From: Pseudomonas sp. 5P_3.1_Bac2
Lineage (GTDB): Bacteria; Pseudomonadota; Gammaproteobacteria; Pseudomonadales; Pseudomonadaceae
Direction: 5' to 3'
DNA: 64,000 bases
NCBI RefSeq assembly: GCF_025465995.1
Contig: NZ_JANLNY010000023.1
Span: 492,491 to 556,490 of the forward strand
Shown here: positions 9,185 through 18,275 of the stretch, in pieces
Layout: every line of letters begins with the position of its first letter
Position numbering within the stretch: position 1 is the first letter of the stretch
Notes under the pieces: model-generated
The model's input: only the letters and a program-made list of their open reading frames with translations
Told to the model about the DNA's origin: nothing
Databases searched by the model: none
Made by a program: the position numbers and the translations under genes

Positions 9185-10762
9185 TTGTTGAAAAAAACCG
9201 CATATTACCTGAGCCTTGCCGCGCTCCTTGCGCCATTGGTCGCTAACGCCGAGCAGCCGGTCCAGTCCTCTGCTAACGAGCTGTCCAGCCTGCTTCATGA
9301 CCTATCCCCTTGCGGCAAGCTCCCTGCCAGCCTAGACCAGGCAGCGCAGAGCCGTTTGCAACAGTTCTACGGCCAACAGCAAAACCAGCCTGCGTGGTCC
9401 ACACCGGCACGCCTGCAAGAGCTGCACGAGCAAATCGCCCAGTTGGCCGATGACGGCCTGTCCCCCAGCGAATATCCACTGCCCGCGCTGCAGGGCGATA
9501 CCGGCAACAATAGCAACACAGCCTGTGCCGATATATTGACCAGCCACAGCTTTTTGCAAGCTTTGCAGCATTTACAAGGTGGCCGCTTGCACCCCAAAGC
9601 GGCTGAGCGCCTGTGGCGTGCGCCGGACCTGCCCGCCAGTGACAGCCAGGCCGCGAGCCTTGCCGTGGCCATTGCCCACCTTGAGCAGCCGAGCGCCGCC
9701 TTTGCCGCCGCCCGCCCACAGAGCCTGCAATATCAACAACTGCGCCAAGCCTATGCGCAGCAGCGGCAGCACAGCCTGGCTCAGTGGCAAGCGCTGGCCA
9801 GCGGGCAACTGCTCAAACCCAATGGCCAGGATCTGCGCCTGCCGCAGCTGCGCACGCGCTTAAGTGCCGAAGGTTACCTGACCCTGCCGGCGAACAACGC
9901 AGACAGCAGTTACGATCCAGCGACCCAACAAGCCTTGCAGGACTTTCAGCGTGACCATGGACTTAACCCCGATGGCGTGCTGGGCCCGGCCAGCCTGACC
10001 GAGCTGAATATCTCCCCAGCCGTGCGCCGTGAGCAACTGCGCGCCAACCTCGAGCGCCTGCGCTGGCTGGGCAACGACCTAAACCACGCCGAGGTGCTGA
10101 TCAACGTCGCCGCCGCCGAGCTGCAAGTCTGGCAACAGCAGCAACTGCGCTGGAGCACTCGGGTCCAGGTGGGTCGCGCGGAGCGCGCCACGCCACTGCT
10201 GATCTCGCAGATCAATCGCCTCACGCTTAATCCGACCTGGACAGTGCCGCCGACCATCTGGCGCGAGGACAAGTTGCCGGCCATCCGCCAGGACCTCGGT
10301 TACTTGGACAAACACCAACTGAGCGTGATCGATCATGACGGCAATGTCCTCGACCCACTGACTATCGACTGGCAAAACCCCGGCGCGGTCATGCTCCGCC
10401 AAGCCGCCGGCAAGGCCAATCCGCTGGGACGCATGGCCGTGCGCTTCGCCAACCCCTTTGCCGTGTATTTGCACGACACTCCCAGCCAGCACCTGTTTAG
10501 CAAAGCACCACGGGCGTTTAGCGCCGGCTGCGTGCGGGTCGAGGCGGTGGACAGCCTGCTCGACTGGCTGCTCAGCGCCGATGAGGCCACAGCGGTACGC
10601 GAGCGCATCGCCACCGGCGAGACTCAGCAATATCGGCTCAAACAGCCGAAAACCCTGCTGATGGCCTACTGGACTGCCGCCGCCAACGCCGATGGCAAAC
10701 TGCAGTACTACCCCGATATCTACCGTCAGGATCAACCGCTGATCCAAGCGCTGCCACACTGA
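9185..10762 (+). CDS. L,D-transpeptidase of the YcbB/LdtD type
   Basis: This is a 525-residue periplasmic L,D-transpeptidase. Residues 1-22 form a signal peptide ending in VANA. A long N-terminal region is followed by a PG_binding_1 domain (about 225-280, containing YDPATQQALQDFQ) and the YkuD catalytic domain (about 300-480). The catalytic cysteine is C449 in FSAGCVRVE, with the upstream histidine in AVYLHDTP. The family crosslinks stem peptides 3-3. The start is TTG at 9185 with GGAG about 8 nt upstream; a second TTG at 9188 is equally possible. It is divergent from another transpeptidase gene across 139 bp. Confidence 0.9.
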   Translation: MLKKTAYYLSLAALLAPLVANAEQPVQSSANELSSLLHDLSPCGKLPASLDQAAQSRLQQFYGQQQNQPAWSTPARLQELHEQIAQLADDGLSPSEYPLPALQGDTGNNSNTACADILTSHSFLQALQHLQGGRLHPKAAERLWRAPDLPASDSQAASLAVAIAHLEQPSAAFAAARPQSLQYQQLRQAYAQQRQHSLAQWQALASGQLLKPNGQDLRLPQLRTRLSAEGYLTLPANNADSSYDPATQQALQDFQRDHGLNPDGVLGPASLTELNISPAVRREQLRANLERLRWLGNDLNHAEVLINVAAAELQVWQQQQLRWSTRVQVGRAERATPLLISQINRLTLNPTWTVPPTIWREDKLPAIRQDLGYLDKHQLSVIDHDGNVLDPLTIDWQNPGAVMLRQAAGKANPLGRMAVRFANPFAVYLHDTPSQHLFSKAPRAFSAGCVRVEAVDSLLDWLLSADEATAVRERIATGETQQYRLKQPKTLLMAYWTAAANADGKLQYYPDIYRQDQPLIQALPH

Positions 10763-10918
10763 CAGCCGTCAGCTAGGTGCATCCTAGACGCATCAACGAT
10801 TCGCCTCAGTCTGTTAGCACCGCCACAGATATGCCGCAGTGCCTGTGCTATACAGCCGCTGCTTGGCGCTTTGCTCAGGCCGAATAAACCCTATCCAACA
10901 CTAAAGGAGCTTTTACAG

Positions 10919-11839
10919 ATGGAAGTTGGCAGCGTGTTGTTTCTCTTCGTGGCACTGGCCTTTGCCATTGTTTTTATGGGCGTGAAGGTCGTGCCACAGG
11001 GTAGCGAATGGACCGTCGAGCGCTTTGGCCGTTACATCCACACGCTCAAACCGGGCTTAAACCTGATCGTACCGGTGATGGACCGCATTGGCCGCAAGCT
11101 CAATGTGATGGAGAACGTGTTGGATATCCCGGCCCAGGAAGTGATCACCTCGGATAACGCCACGGTGCAGATCGACGCCATCTGCTTCTTCCAGATCATC
11201 AATGCGGCCCAAGCAGCCTATGAGGTGAATGACCTCGAACACGCCATCCGCAATCTGGTGATGACCAATATCCGCACCGTGCTCGGCTCCATGGAACTGG
11301 ACGCCATGCTCGGCCAGCGCGACGCGATCAACGAACGCCTGCTCAAGACCGTCGATGAAGCCACCGCGCCGTGGGGGATCAAGATCACCCGCATCGAAAT
11401 CAAAGACATCAGCCCACCCGCTGACCTGATGGCGGCGATGTCCGGGCAGATGAAGGCCGAGCGCATCAAGCGGGCGCAAATCCTGGAGGCCGAAGGTCTG
11501 CGTGCGGCCGCGATTCTTACCGCCGAAGGGCAGAAGCAAGGCGACATCCTCAAAGCCGAAGGCCAGCGCCAGGCCGCCTTCCTCGAAGCCGAAGCCCGTG
11601 AGCGTGCCGCCCAGGCCGAAGCCGAGGCGACCCGAATGGTTTCCGAGGCCATCGCCAGTGGCAACGTGCAGGCGGTTAACTACTTCGTCGCGCAGAAATA
11701 CATCGAGGCCTTAGGCAACCTGGCCAGCGCCAATAACAGCAAGGTGATTCTCATGCCGCTGGAAGCCAGCCAAGTGATCGGCGCGGTGGGCGGCATCGGC
11801 GAAATCGTCAAAGCCACATTCGACAAACAGAAGGCTTAA
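10919..11839 (+). CDS. SPFH/Band 7 (stomatin-like, QmcA-type) membrane protein
   Basis: This is a 306-residue SPFH-domain protein with a single N-terminal membrane span (about residues 3-23), the Band 7 domain (about 25-190) and a long alanine- and glutamate-rich coiled coil (about 190-250) rich in AEG and AEA repeats. Such proteins oligomerise at the inner membrane and scaffold proteases and membrane domains. The ATG at 10919 has AAAGGAGC upstream. The NfeD gene follows after 3 bp, the standard slipin-NfeD operon. Confidence 0.93.
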   Translation: MEVGSVLFLFVALAFAIVFMGVKVVPQGSEWTVERFGRYIHTLKPGLNLIVPVMDRIGRKLNVMENVLDIPAQEVITSDNATVQIDAICFFQIINAAQAAYEVNDLEHAIRNLVMTNIRTVLGSMELDAMLGQRDAINERLLKTVDEATAPWGIKITRIEIKDISPPADLMAAMSGQMKAERIKRAQILEAEGLRAAAILTAEGQKQGDILKAEGQRQAAFLEAEARERAAQAEAEATRMVSEAIASGNVQAVNYFVAQKYIEALGNLASANNSKVILMPLEASQVIGAVGGIGEIVKATFDKQKA

Positions 11840-11842
11840 CCT

Positions 11843-12298
11843 ATGTGGGAGTTTGTCCAGCAGCTGTCGCCGTGGAACTGGCTAGCCCTCGGCACCTTAT
11901 TGCTGATCCTCGAAGTGTTTGGCGCCGGCGGTTATCTACTGTGGATTGGCCTGGCCGCCGTCAGCGTCGGCATCCTCAGCTTTGTCGTTGGCGACATCCC
12001 CTGGAGCGCGCAGTTTGTCGCCTTTGGCCTGCTCTCAGTCGTCACGGTTTGGCTTTGGCACCGCCACCAACAGCGCACGAGCCAAAGCCCTAGCCAAGCC
12101 GGCCTGAACCAACGTGGCAGCGAGCTGCTGGGCCGCGAATTCCCCCTGCACGAGGCCATCAGCCGTGGCCGCGGCAAGATCAAAGCCGGTGATAGTCTAT
12201 GGCTGGTGAGCGGCGCCGACATGCCGGCCGGCAGCAACGTGCGGGTGGTCGGCCAAGAAGGCGTGATCCTATTGGTGGAGAACGCAGCGCAAGACTAA
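11843..12298 (+). CDS. NfeD family membrane protein
   Basis: This is a 151-residue short-form NfeD protein. Two to three hydrophobic spans occupy about residues 10-75, and an OB-fold NfeD C-terminal domain (about 90-148) contains the GRGKIKAGD and GSNVRVVGQEG segments. It is the partner of the SPFH protein encoded 3 bp upstream and is thought to be needed for membrane-domain assembly. It lacks the ClpP-like protease domain of long-form NfeD proteins. Confidence 0.9.
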   Translation: MWEFVQQLSPWNWLALGTLLLILEVFGAGGYLLWIGLAAVSVGILSFVVGDIPWSAQFVAFGLLSVVTVWLWHRHQQRTSQSPSQAGLNQRGSELLGREFPLHEAISRGRGKIKAGDSLWLVSGADMPAGSNVRVVGQEGVILLVENAAQD

Positions 12299-12316
12299 CT
12301 CGAACAAGGCGCAAAC

Positions 12317-13594
12317 ATGCCAGGACGACATGTATTGCTGCTCGCCCTGCTGCTGAGCCTGGGCAGCTGCAACCTGCTTAAGCTGGATCAGCAAATGCAG
12401 CAGGCCCACCAACAGCTGCAGTTGGTCAGCGGTCAACTTCGCGCCAGCGACTCCGGCAATAGCGCTTGGGTGGCGCTGCTGGATGAACACAGCCAGGTGC
12501 TGGAATACCGCATTAGCGCGCCACGCGAAGGCTTTTACTTCACCGTGGCGCCAGGTCACTACCAACTGCTGGCCTTTGAAGACCGCAACGCTAACTTCCG
12601 CCTCGACCGCGATGAACCGCGCCAGTGGTTGCAGACAGCGCAGACCACAGCGCTGGCCGTGCAACCTAACCCGAACCAGTGGCAGCAGTTGATCCAGCTC
12701 AACCCCATCGAGCTGCATAGCCGCTCACTGGCGGCGGCGCCCAAGCTGGATCTGCGCTTGCAGGTTCTGTACGGCCAGCAACCGCGCCTCCAAAGCAATT
12801 ACCTGCAACCGATCAGCCTTAACGATGTGCGTTTTGATCCGCAGAGTGTCAGCCTCGGCGCCTGGCAGCCGCTGACCTTTATCCAGCAGTTTGGCTATGG
12901 CCTGTACCTGCTCGCGCCTTGGGACAAAGACAAGGAGCCCATCTTCTTAGTCCACGGCATCAATTCTTCGCCGCGCGACTGGCAAGAGCTGCTGGCTAAG
13001 CTCGACCTCAGGCACTTTCAGCCGGTGTTGTTCCACTACCCCAGCGGCCTGCCGCTGAATAACAGCGCTTATTTGCTCAGCGTGGCCATGCGTGATGTGC
13101 AGCTGCGCTACGGACCACGGCGCATGCATATCTTTGCCCACAGCATGGGCGGCCTGTTAGCGCGCCGCGCGGTGCAGCAACTCAGCCCGAGTGACGATCA
13201 GCGCCTGTGTTTGTTTATTACCCTGTCCACGCCTTGGGCCGGCCATCCTTCGGCGGCCAGCGGTGTGCGTGATGTGCCGCTGGATATTCCCCTGTGGCGC
13301 GATCTGGCCCCCGGTAGCGCTTATTTGCAGCGCTTGTTCGCCAACCCCTTGCCAGCCCATATGCGCCAATGGCTGCTGGTCAGCTACAGCGGCAACAACA
13401 GTCTGTTGCCGACGCCCAACGACGGCGTGGTGCCCCTGGCTAGCGAGCTGGATAACCACGCCCAAGATGAAGCCGAGCAGTTATTTATGCTCGCGGAAGA
13501 CCACAACAGCATCTTAAGCAGCTCGCGCAGCAGCCAGTTGCTCAACCGCGCGCTGGCCAGCCTGCCGAGCAAAGGCTGCCGGGGTAAAAACTAA
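12317..13594 (+). CDS. Lipoprotein alpha/beta hydrolase (lipase-like)
   Basis: This is a 425-residue predicted lipoprotein: a signal sequence ends in the lipobox LSLGSC, acylated at C18. The first 200 residues have no motif that I recognise. The C-terminal 220 residues are an alpha/beta hydrolase with the oxyanion FLVHGINSS segment and the nucleophile S276 in AHSMGGL. The PGAP1/DUF676-like layout suggests an esterase or lipase acting on lipids at the envelope; the substrate is unknown. It starts 18 bp after nfeD and ends at a strong bidirectional terminator. Confidence 0.82.
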   Translation: MPGRHVLLLALLLSLGSCNLLKLDQQMQQAHQQLQLVSGQLRASDSGNSAWVALLDEHSQVLEYRISAPREGFYFTVAPGHYQLLAFEDRNANFRLDRDEPRQWLQTAQTTALAVQPNPNQWQQLIQLNPIELHSRSLAAAPKLDLRLQVLYGQQPRLQSNYLQPISLNDVRFDPQSVSLGAWQPLTFIQQFGYGLYLLAPWDKDKEPIFLVHGINSSPRDWQELLAKLDLRHFQPVLFHYPSGLPLNNSAYLLSVAMRDVQLRYGPRRMHIFAHSMGGLLARRAVQQLSPSDDQRLCLFITLSTPWAGHPSAASGVRDVPLDIPLWRDLAPGSAYLQRLFANPLPAHMRQWLLVSYSGNNSLLPTPNDGVVPLASELDNHAQDEAEQLFMLAEDHNSILSSSRSSQLLNRALASLPSKGCRGKN

Positions 13595-13608
13595 CCGGCA
13601 CAGACAAC

Positions 13609-13632
13609 AAAGCCCCGACTCAGCGGGGCTTT
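13609..13632. terminator. Bidirectional intrinsic terminator between the hydrolase gene and gcvH
   Basis: A perfect 9-bp stem AAAGCCCCG/CGGGGCTTT with a 6-nt loop has A- and T-tracts on the two sides, so it can serve both convergent genes. Confidence 0.9.
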
Positions 13633-13655
13633 GTACAAGGCTCACGCCACGCGCT

Positions 13656-14045
13656 TTAGGCGTCGCTATCGGCCACTGCCTGGTAGGCCGCGGCGTCGAG
13701 CAGCTTGTCCAGCTCACTGGCGTCAGCCGGCTTGAGCTTGAAGAACCAGCTGGCGTATGGATCGCTGTTTACGTTTTCCGGGCTGTCGGCCAGGCTGTCG
13801 TTAATGGCGATGACTTCACCGGATACCGGCGCGTAGATGTCGGAAGCGGCCTTAACCGATTCCACCACCCCAGCTTCCTGACCGGCGCTGAGGGTTTTAC
13901 CCACTTCCGGCAGCTCGATAAACACCACGTCGCCGAGGGCTTCTTGGGCGTGGTCAGAAATGCCTACGGTCACCGAACCATCGGCTTCCAGGCGTGCCCA
14001 TTCGTGGCTGGCGGCGTAACGCAGGTCAGCAGGTACATTGCTCAT
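13656..14045 (-). CDS. gcvH: GcvH, glycine cleavage system H protein
   Basis: GcvH carries the lipoyl arm that shuttles the aminomethyl group between the P, T and L proteins of glycine cleavage. The 129-residue protein has the lipoyl-bearing lysine K65 in [15 protein letters not shown] and the typical hammerhead domain. It lies 124 bp downstream of gcvT on the same strand and ends at a terminator. No gcvP follows, unlike the usual T-H-P order, so the P protein must be encoded elsewhere. Confidence 0.97.
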   Translation of the reverse strand: MSNVPADLRYAASHEWARLEADGSVTVGISDHAQEALGDVVFIELPEVGKTLSAGQEAGVVESVKAASDIYAPVSGEVIAINDSLADSPENVNSDPYASWFFKLKPADASELDKLLDAAAYQAVADSDA

Positions 14046-14169
14046 TTAGGGGTCCTCATCAGGCATAACGGCGCCGGCGCCGTCATGGAAATTTAGCAGG
14101 CAGTGGCCTGACCATAGCAAATCAGTCAATCGTCGCCCAGCAGCACGCTGCCAGGCAGGTTGTTAGCCG

Positions 14170-15252
14170 TTATATCAGCGCTTTGCCATTACGTACAAAG
14201 GTTGGTTTAACCACCCGTACCGGATACCACTTGCCGCGGATCTCTACTTCAGCGCGCTCGCTGGTGGCACTCGGCACCCGCGCCAGGGCAATCGACTTAC
14301 CCAGAGTAGGGGCAAAACTGCCGCTGGTGATCTCGCCTTCGCCGATGCCTTCGACTCGTACCACCTGATGGGCACGCAGTACGCCGCGCTCTTCCAAGAC
14401 CAAACCGACCAGCTTGCTTTGCACGCCGGCCGCCTGCTGCTGGTGCAAGGCGTTACGCCCGATAAACTGACGCGCCGCTGGCTCCCAGGCCACAGTCCAA
14501 GCCATGTTGGCCACCAGCGGCGTGACGCTTTCGTCCATGTCCTGGCCGTACAGGTTCATCCCCGCCTCTAAGCGCAGGGTATCGCGGGCACCGAGGCCAA
14601 TCGGCGAGATGCCGGCGCCAACCAGATCGTTCAGGAACTCCACCGCTTCGTTGGCGGGCAGCATGATTTCCAGACCGTCTTCACCGGTATAGCCGGTGCG
14701 GGCGATAAACCATTCGCCGTCCGCCTGGCCCTCGAAGGGCTTGAGGTTGTGGATCAGTTGCGCAGCGGACTGACGCACCTGTTCGGCGGTCTTTTGCCGG
14801 GCTTGCGGGCCTTGAATGGCGAGCATGGCCAGATCACTGCGCTGCTTGAGCTGCACGTCGAAATCCATGCTTTGCAGGTGCAGCCAGGCCAGGTCTTTGT
14901 CGCGGGTGGCGGCATTCACCACCAGGCGATAGCCGAAGTCTGTCAGGTAGACGATAAGATCATCGATGACGCCGCCCTGCTCGTTGAGCATGGCGCTGTA
15001 CAGGGCTTTGCCAACCTCCGAAAGACGTTCGACGTCATTGGCCAGCAGAAGCTGCAGATAGGTTTTGGCTTGGGCGCCGCTGACATCGATCACGGTCATA
15101 TGGGAAACATCAAACACCCCACAATCGCCGCGCACTTGGTGATGCTCATCGACCTGTGAGCCGTAATGCAACGGCATGTCCCAGCCGCCGAAGTCGACCA
15201 TCTTGGCACCCAAGGCGAGGTGCATATCGTAGAGCGGTGTGCGCTGTCCCAT
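14170..15252 (-). CDS. gcvT: GcvT, aminomethyltransferase (glycine cleavage T protein)
   Basis: GcvT releases ammonia from the aminomethyl-lipoyl H protein and transfers the one-carbon unit to tetrahydrofolate. The 360-residue protein shows the [15 protein letters not shown]-terminal signature, the CGVFDVSHM segment, and the [10 protein letters not shown] and [14 protein letters not shown] segments of the folate-binding fold. The ATG at 15252 is preceded by AAGGAGATAGTT, a strong ribosome binding site. The leader (15253-15404) shows no convincing glycine riboswitch. Confidence 0.96.
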   Translation of the reverse strand: MGQRTPLYDMHLALGAKMVDFGGWDMPLHYGSQVDEHHQVRGDCGVFDVSHMTVIDVSGAQAKTYLQLLLANDVERLSEVGKALYSAMLNEQGGVIDDLIVYLTDFGYRLVVNAATRDKDLAWLHLQSMDFDVQLKQRSDLAMLAIQGPQARQKTAEQVRQSAAQLIHNLKPFEGQADGEWFIARTGYTGEDGLEIMLPANEAVEFLNDLVGAGISPIGLGARDTLRLEAGMNLYGQDMDESVTPLVANMAWTVAWEPAARQFIGRNALHQQQAAGVQSKLVGLVLEERGVLRAHQVVRVEGIGEGEITSGSFAPTLGKSIALARVPSATSERAEVEIRGKWYPVRVVKPTFVRNGKALI

Positions 15253-15404
15253 AACTATCTCCTTGCGGGCTGGGCAGTCGGTGGCTGCCGGGATAGCCCC
15301 ATCACTGGGGTCTCGGCTCGGTCTAACGAGTAGGCCTGCCGCCACGAATGGCGCGCATTGTAGCCGCAACACCGGAGGCGGTCACGTTGACCGGCCCAGC
15401 TGTG

Positions 15405-17024
15405 CTACTCGGTCACACCCCGTGCCGAACGGCGGATCAGCAAGATCACCGGCAGCAAGCCGACCAGCACCAGGCTCAAAGCCGGCAGCGCGGCGCGGGC
15501 CCACTCGCCCTCGCTGGTCATTTCAAACACCCGTACCGACAAGGTGTCCCAACCAAAGGGACGCATCAGCAAGGTGGCCGGCATTTCCTTGAGTACGTCG
15601 ACAAACACCAGCAGCGCGGCGGTCAGCGCCCCCGGCACCAGTAATGGCAGATACACCCGCACAAACAGCGGTACGCCACTGACGCCCAGGCTACGGGAAG
15701 CTTCCGGCAAAGAGGGGCGAATGCGCGCCAGGCTGTTTTCCAACGGGCCATAGGCCACCGCCATAAAACGAATCAGATAGGCCAGCAGCAAGGCCCCCAG
15801 ACTGCCCAGCAGCAGCGGCTTGCCAGCGCCACCGAGCCAGTTCGACAGCGGAATCACCATGACATTGTCCAGGTAGCTAAACACCAGCATGATCGCCACC
15901 GCCAGCATCGAACCCGGCAAGGCATAACCCAAGTTGGCCAGGGCCACGCTGGAACGCATCAGCGGTGTCGGGGTGAGACGCCGGGCAAAGGCCAGCAGCA
16001 ACGCCAAACTCACCGTGATCAGCGCCGCCAGGCCGCCCAAATACAGGGTATGCAGGACTAAACCGGTGTAACGCTCATCCAGATCAAACCGGCCGCGCTG
16101 GATAAACCACAGCACCAGTTGCGTCACCGGGATGACAAAGGCACAGGCGAACACCAAGCCGCACCAGCTGCTGGCCGCCAAGGCTTTAACGCCCTTGAGG
16201 TGATACAGCGCGGCGCCCCGTGGGCGCTCATTCACCGGCCGCACCGCACCGCGCGCACGGCGCTCGCCGTAGAGCACGAGCATCACTGCCAACAGCAGCA
16301 AACTGGCCAGTTGCGCCGCACTGCTTAGGCTGTAGAAGCCGTACCAGGTCTTGTAGATGGCGGTGGTGAAGGTGTCGAAGTTAAACACAGACACGGCGCC
16401 AAAATCGGCCAGGGTTTCCATCAGCGCCAACGCAAGGCCAGCCCCAATGGCCGGGCGGGCCATGGGCAGCGCCACGCGGCAGAAGGCTTGCCACGGGCTT
16501 AAACCAAGAATCCGCGCCGCCTCCATCAAGCCCTTGCCCTGGGCGAGGAAGGCATTGCGCGCCAGCAGGTACACGTAGGGGTAAAACACCAGCACCAAGA
16601 CGCAGATCACCCCGCCGGTGGAGCGCACCCGGGGCAGGCGCACGCCTGTACCGAACCATTCGCGCAGCAGGCTTTGCACCGGCCCGGAAAAATCCAGCAG
16701 GCCGACAAACACAAACGCCAGCACATAGGCTGGGATGGCAAAGGGCAACATCAACGCCCAGTCCAGCCAACGCCTGCCGGGGAATTCACACAGGCTGGTG
16801 AGCCAGGCCAGACTCACACCGAGCACCGTCACGCCCACGCCGACCCCGAGCAGCAGTACTGCGGTATTGCCCAACAAGCGCGGCATCTGGGTTTGCCACA
16901 GGTGGCTCCAGATTTTGCCATCCACTTCGTGCCAGCTCAGCAGCAGCACCGCCAGGGGCATTAACACCAACAAGGCCAGGGCAAAAACCGGCGGATACCA
17001 GCGGCGTTGGGCAGGATGGGCCAC
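15405..17024 (-). CDS. Iron(III) ABC transporter permease (FbpB/HitB type)
   Basis: This is a 539-residue inner-membrane permease made of two fused binding-protein-dependent permease domains, each with about six spans. EAA-like loops lie near residues 185-205 (MEAARILGLSPWQAF) and 455-475 (LPEASRSLGVSGVPLF). The two-domain form is typical of FbpB/HitB/SfuB iron(III) transporters. It starts at GTG 17024 with GAGGAATTTGC upstream. The iron-binding protein gene lies just upstream, separated by a terminator hairpin that probably tunes relative expression. No ATP-binding subunit is encoded nearby. Confidence 0.91.
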   Translation of the reverse strand: MAHPAQRRWYPPVFALALLVLMPLAVLLLSWHEVDGKIWSHLWQTQMPRLLGNTAVLLLGVGVGVTVLGVSLAWLTSLCEFPGRRWLDWALMLPFAIPAYVLAFVFVGLLDFSGPVQSLLREWFGTGVRLPRVRSTGGVICVLVLVFYPYVYLLARNAFLAQGKGLMEAARILGLSPWQAFCRVALPMARPAIGAGLALALMETLADFGAVSVFNFDTFTTAIYKTWYGFYSLSSAAQLASLLLLAVMLVLYGERRARGAVRPVNERPRGAALYHLKGVKALAASSWCGLVFACAFVIPVTQLVLWFIQRGRFDLDERYTGLVLHTLYLGGLAALITVSLALLLAFARRLTPTPLMRSSVALANLGYALPGSMLAVAIMLVFSYLDNVMVIPLSNWLGGAGKPLLLGSLGALLLAYLIRFMAVAYGPLENSLARIRPSLPEASRSLGVSGVPLFVRVYLPLLVPGALTAALLVFVDVLKEMPATLLMRPFGWDTLSVRVFEMTSEGEWARAALPALSLVLVGLLPVILLIRRSARGVTE

Positions 17025-17088
17025 GCAAATTCCTCAGAACGGCAGATTTTTTATCAGATGGCGCAAGGCCGCTTAACGCGTAAAAGCA

Positions 17089-17112
17089 ACGCCCCGGAGC
17101 AAGCCGGGGCGT
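17089..17112 (-). terminator. Intergenic terminator between the iron-binding protein and permease genes
   Basis: A perfect GC stem ACGCCCCGG/CCGGGGCGT with a short loop is followed on the minus strand by TTGCTTTT. It could attenuate read-through from the abundant binding protein into the permease. Confidence 0.75.
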
Positions 17113-17137
17113 CGAGTATAACCAGCCAAGCGCAGGC

Positions 17138-18139
17138 TTAGTTCCAGCCGGCGCGATCCATCAGCATGATGGCTTCGGCTTGGCGCTTACCGGCGACCTC
17201 CACCGGGATCGCATCAGCCTTGAACGTGCCCCAGCTTTGCACCTCAGCCGAAGGCTGGATTTTCGGGTTAGCCGGATATTCTTGGTTGATCCCGGCAAAC
17301 AGCGCCTGGGCTTCATCGCCAGTCATCCACTCCAGCAGCTTAAGGGCGGCCTCTGGATGGGGCGCGTTTTTAGTGATGCCAGCGCCCGCCAGGTTGACGT
17401 GCACGCCACGGTCGTTCTGATTAGGCCAGAACGGCTTCACCTGCAGATCCGGCTGGGCCTTGTGCAGACGCCCGTAGTAGTAGGTGTTGGTGATGCCGAC
17501 GTCGCACTGACCGGCGTCGATGGCTTGCAGCACGGCGATGTCATCGGCAAACACGTCGGTGGCCAGGTTATTCACCCAACCCTGGAGGATTTGCTCGGTC
17601 TTCTCGGCGCCATGGGTTTCGATCAGGGTGGCGGTCAGCGACTGGTTGTACACCTTCTTACTGGTGCGCAGGCACAGGCGCCCTTCCCAGTTGGCATCGG
17701 CCAAGGCTTCGTAAGTCGACAGCTCGCTCGGCTCGACGCGCTCGGTGGAGTAGAAGATGGTCCGCGCGCGCAGCGACAGGCCAGTCCAGCTACCGGTGCT
17801 GGAGCGGTATTGCGGCGGGATATTGGTTTCAATCACAGCGGATTTAATCGGCTTAAGCACGCCTTCGCGCTCGGCTTGCCAGAGGTTACCGGCATCCACG
17901 GTGATCAGCATATCGGCTGGGGTGTTCGCCCCTTCGGCCTTGAGCCGGGCAATCAGCGGCGCTTCTTTATCGGTGATGAACTTGACCGGCACCCCGGTTT
18001 TCGCGGTGTAGGCATCGAACACCGGCTTGATCAGCTCATCGATACGCGAGGAATAGACCACCACTTCATCGGCAGCCTGGGCGGTACCCGCCACTGTCAC
18101 GAGTGTGGCAACGGCGAGTAAACGCTTGCTTGGCAACAT
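17138..18139 (-). CDS. Periplasmic iron(III)-binding protein (FbpA/FutA type)
   Basis: This is a 333-residue periplasmic binding protein with a signal peptide ending in GTAQA (about residue 22). The mature protein begins with EVVVYSSR, typical of the FbpA/FutA family, and holds the tyrosine cluster TNTYYYG that coordinates iron(III). It would deliver ferric iron to the permease encoded downstream. A Fur-like palindrome lies 35-55 bp upstream of the start codon, so iron repression is likely but inferred. Confidence 0.92.
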   Translation of the reverse strand: MLPSKRLLAVATLVTVAGTAQAADEVVVYSSRIDELIKPVFDAYTAKTGVPVKFITDKEAPLIARLKAEGANTPADMLITVDAGNLWQAEREGVLKPIKSAVIETNIPPQYRSSTGSWTGLSLRARTIFYSTERVEPSELSTYEALADANWEGRLCLRTSKKVYNQSLTATLIETHGAEKTEQILQGWVNNLATDVFADDIAVLQAIDAGQCDVGITNTYYYGRLHKAQPDLQVKPFWPNQNDRGVHVNLAGAGITKNAPHPEAALKLLEWMTGDEAQALFAGINQEYPANPKIQPSAEVQSWGTFKADAIPVEVAGKRQAEAIMLMDRAGWN

Positions 18140-18174
18140 GGATATAGCCTCTTGCTATGACGAGTAAAAGTGCT

Positions 18175-18195
18175 AAATGCTAGTCAATTGCATTT
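18175..18195 (-). promoter_or_regulatory. Fur-box-like palindrome upstream of the iron-binding protein gene
   Basis: The arms AAATGC and GCATTT are separated by 9 nt in an AT-rich region 35-55 bp before the start codon. The layout resembles pseudomonad Fur boxes of the AATGC..GCATT type. Regulation by Fur is inferred from pattern and from gene function. Confidence 0.5.
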
Positions 18196-18275
18196 GCTAT
18201 CACAACCCAAGGAGATTGCCAGCTGTTTCAAAAAGGCTGGCGGCCAGCCCTAAGCACTGGCCGCCCTGGGGTCGA

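Noticed and set aside
15253..15404. Glycine riboswitch ahead of gcvT
   Set aside because: I could not find the conserved aptamer core; the region only shows a GC-rich leader.
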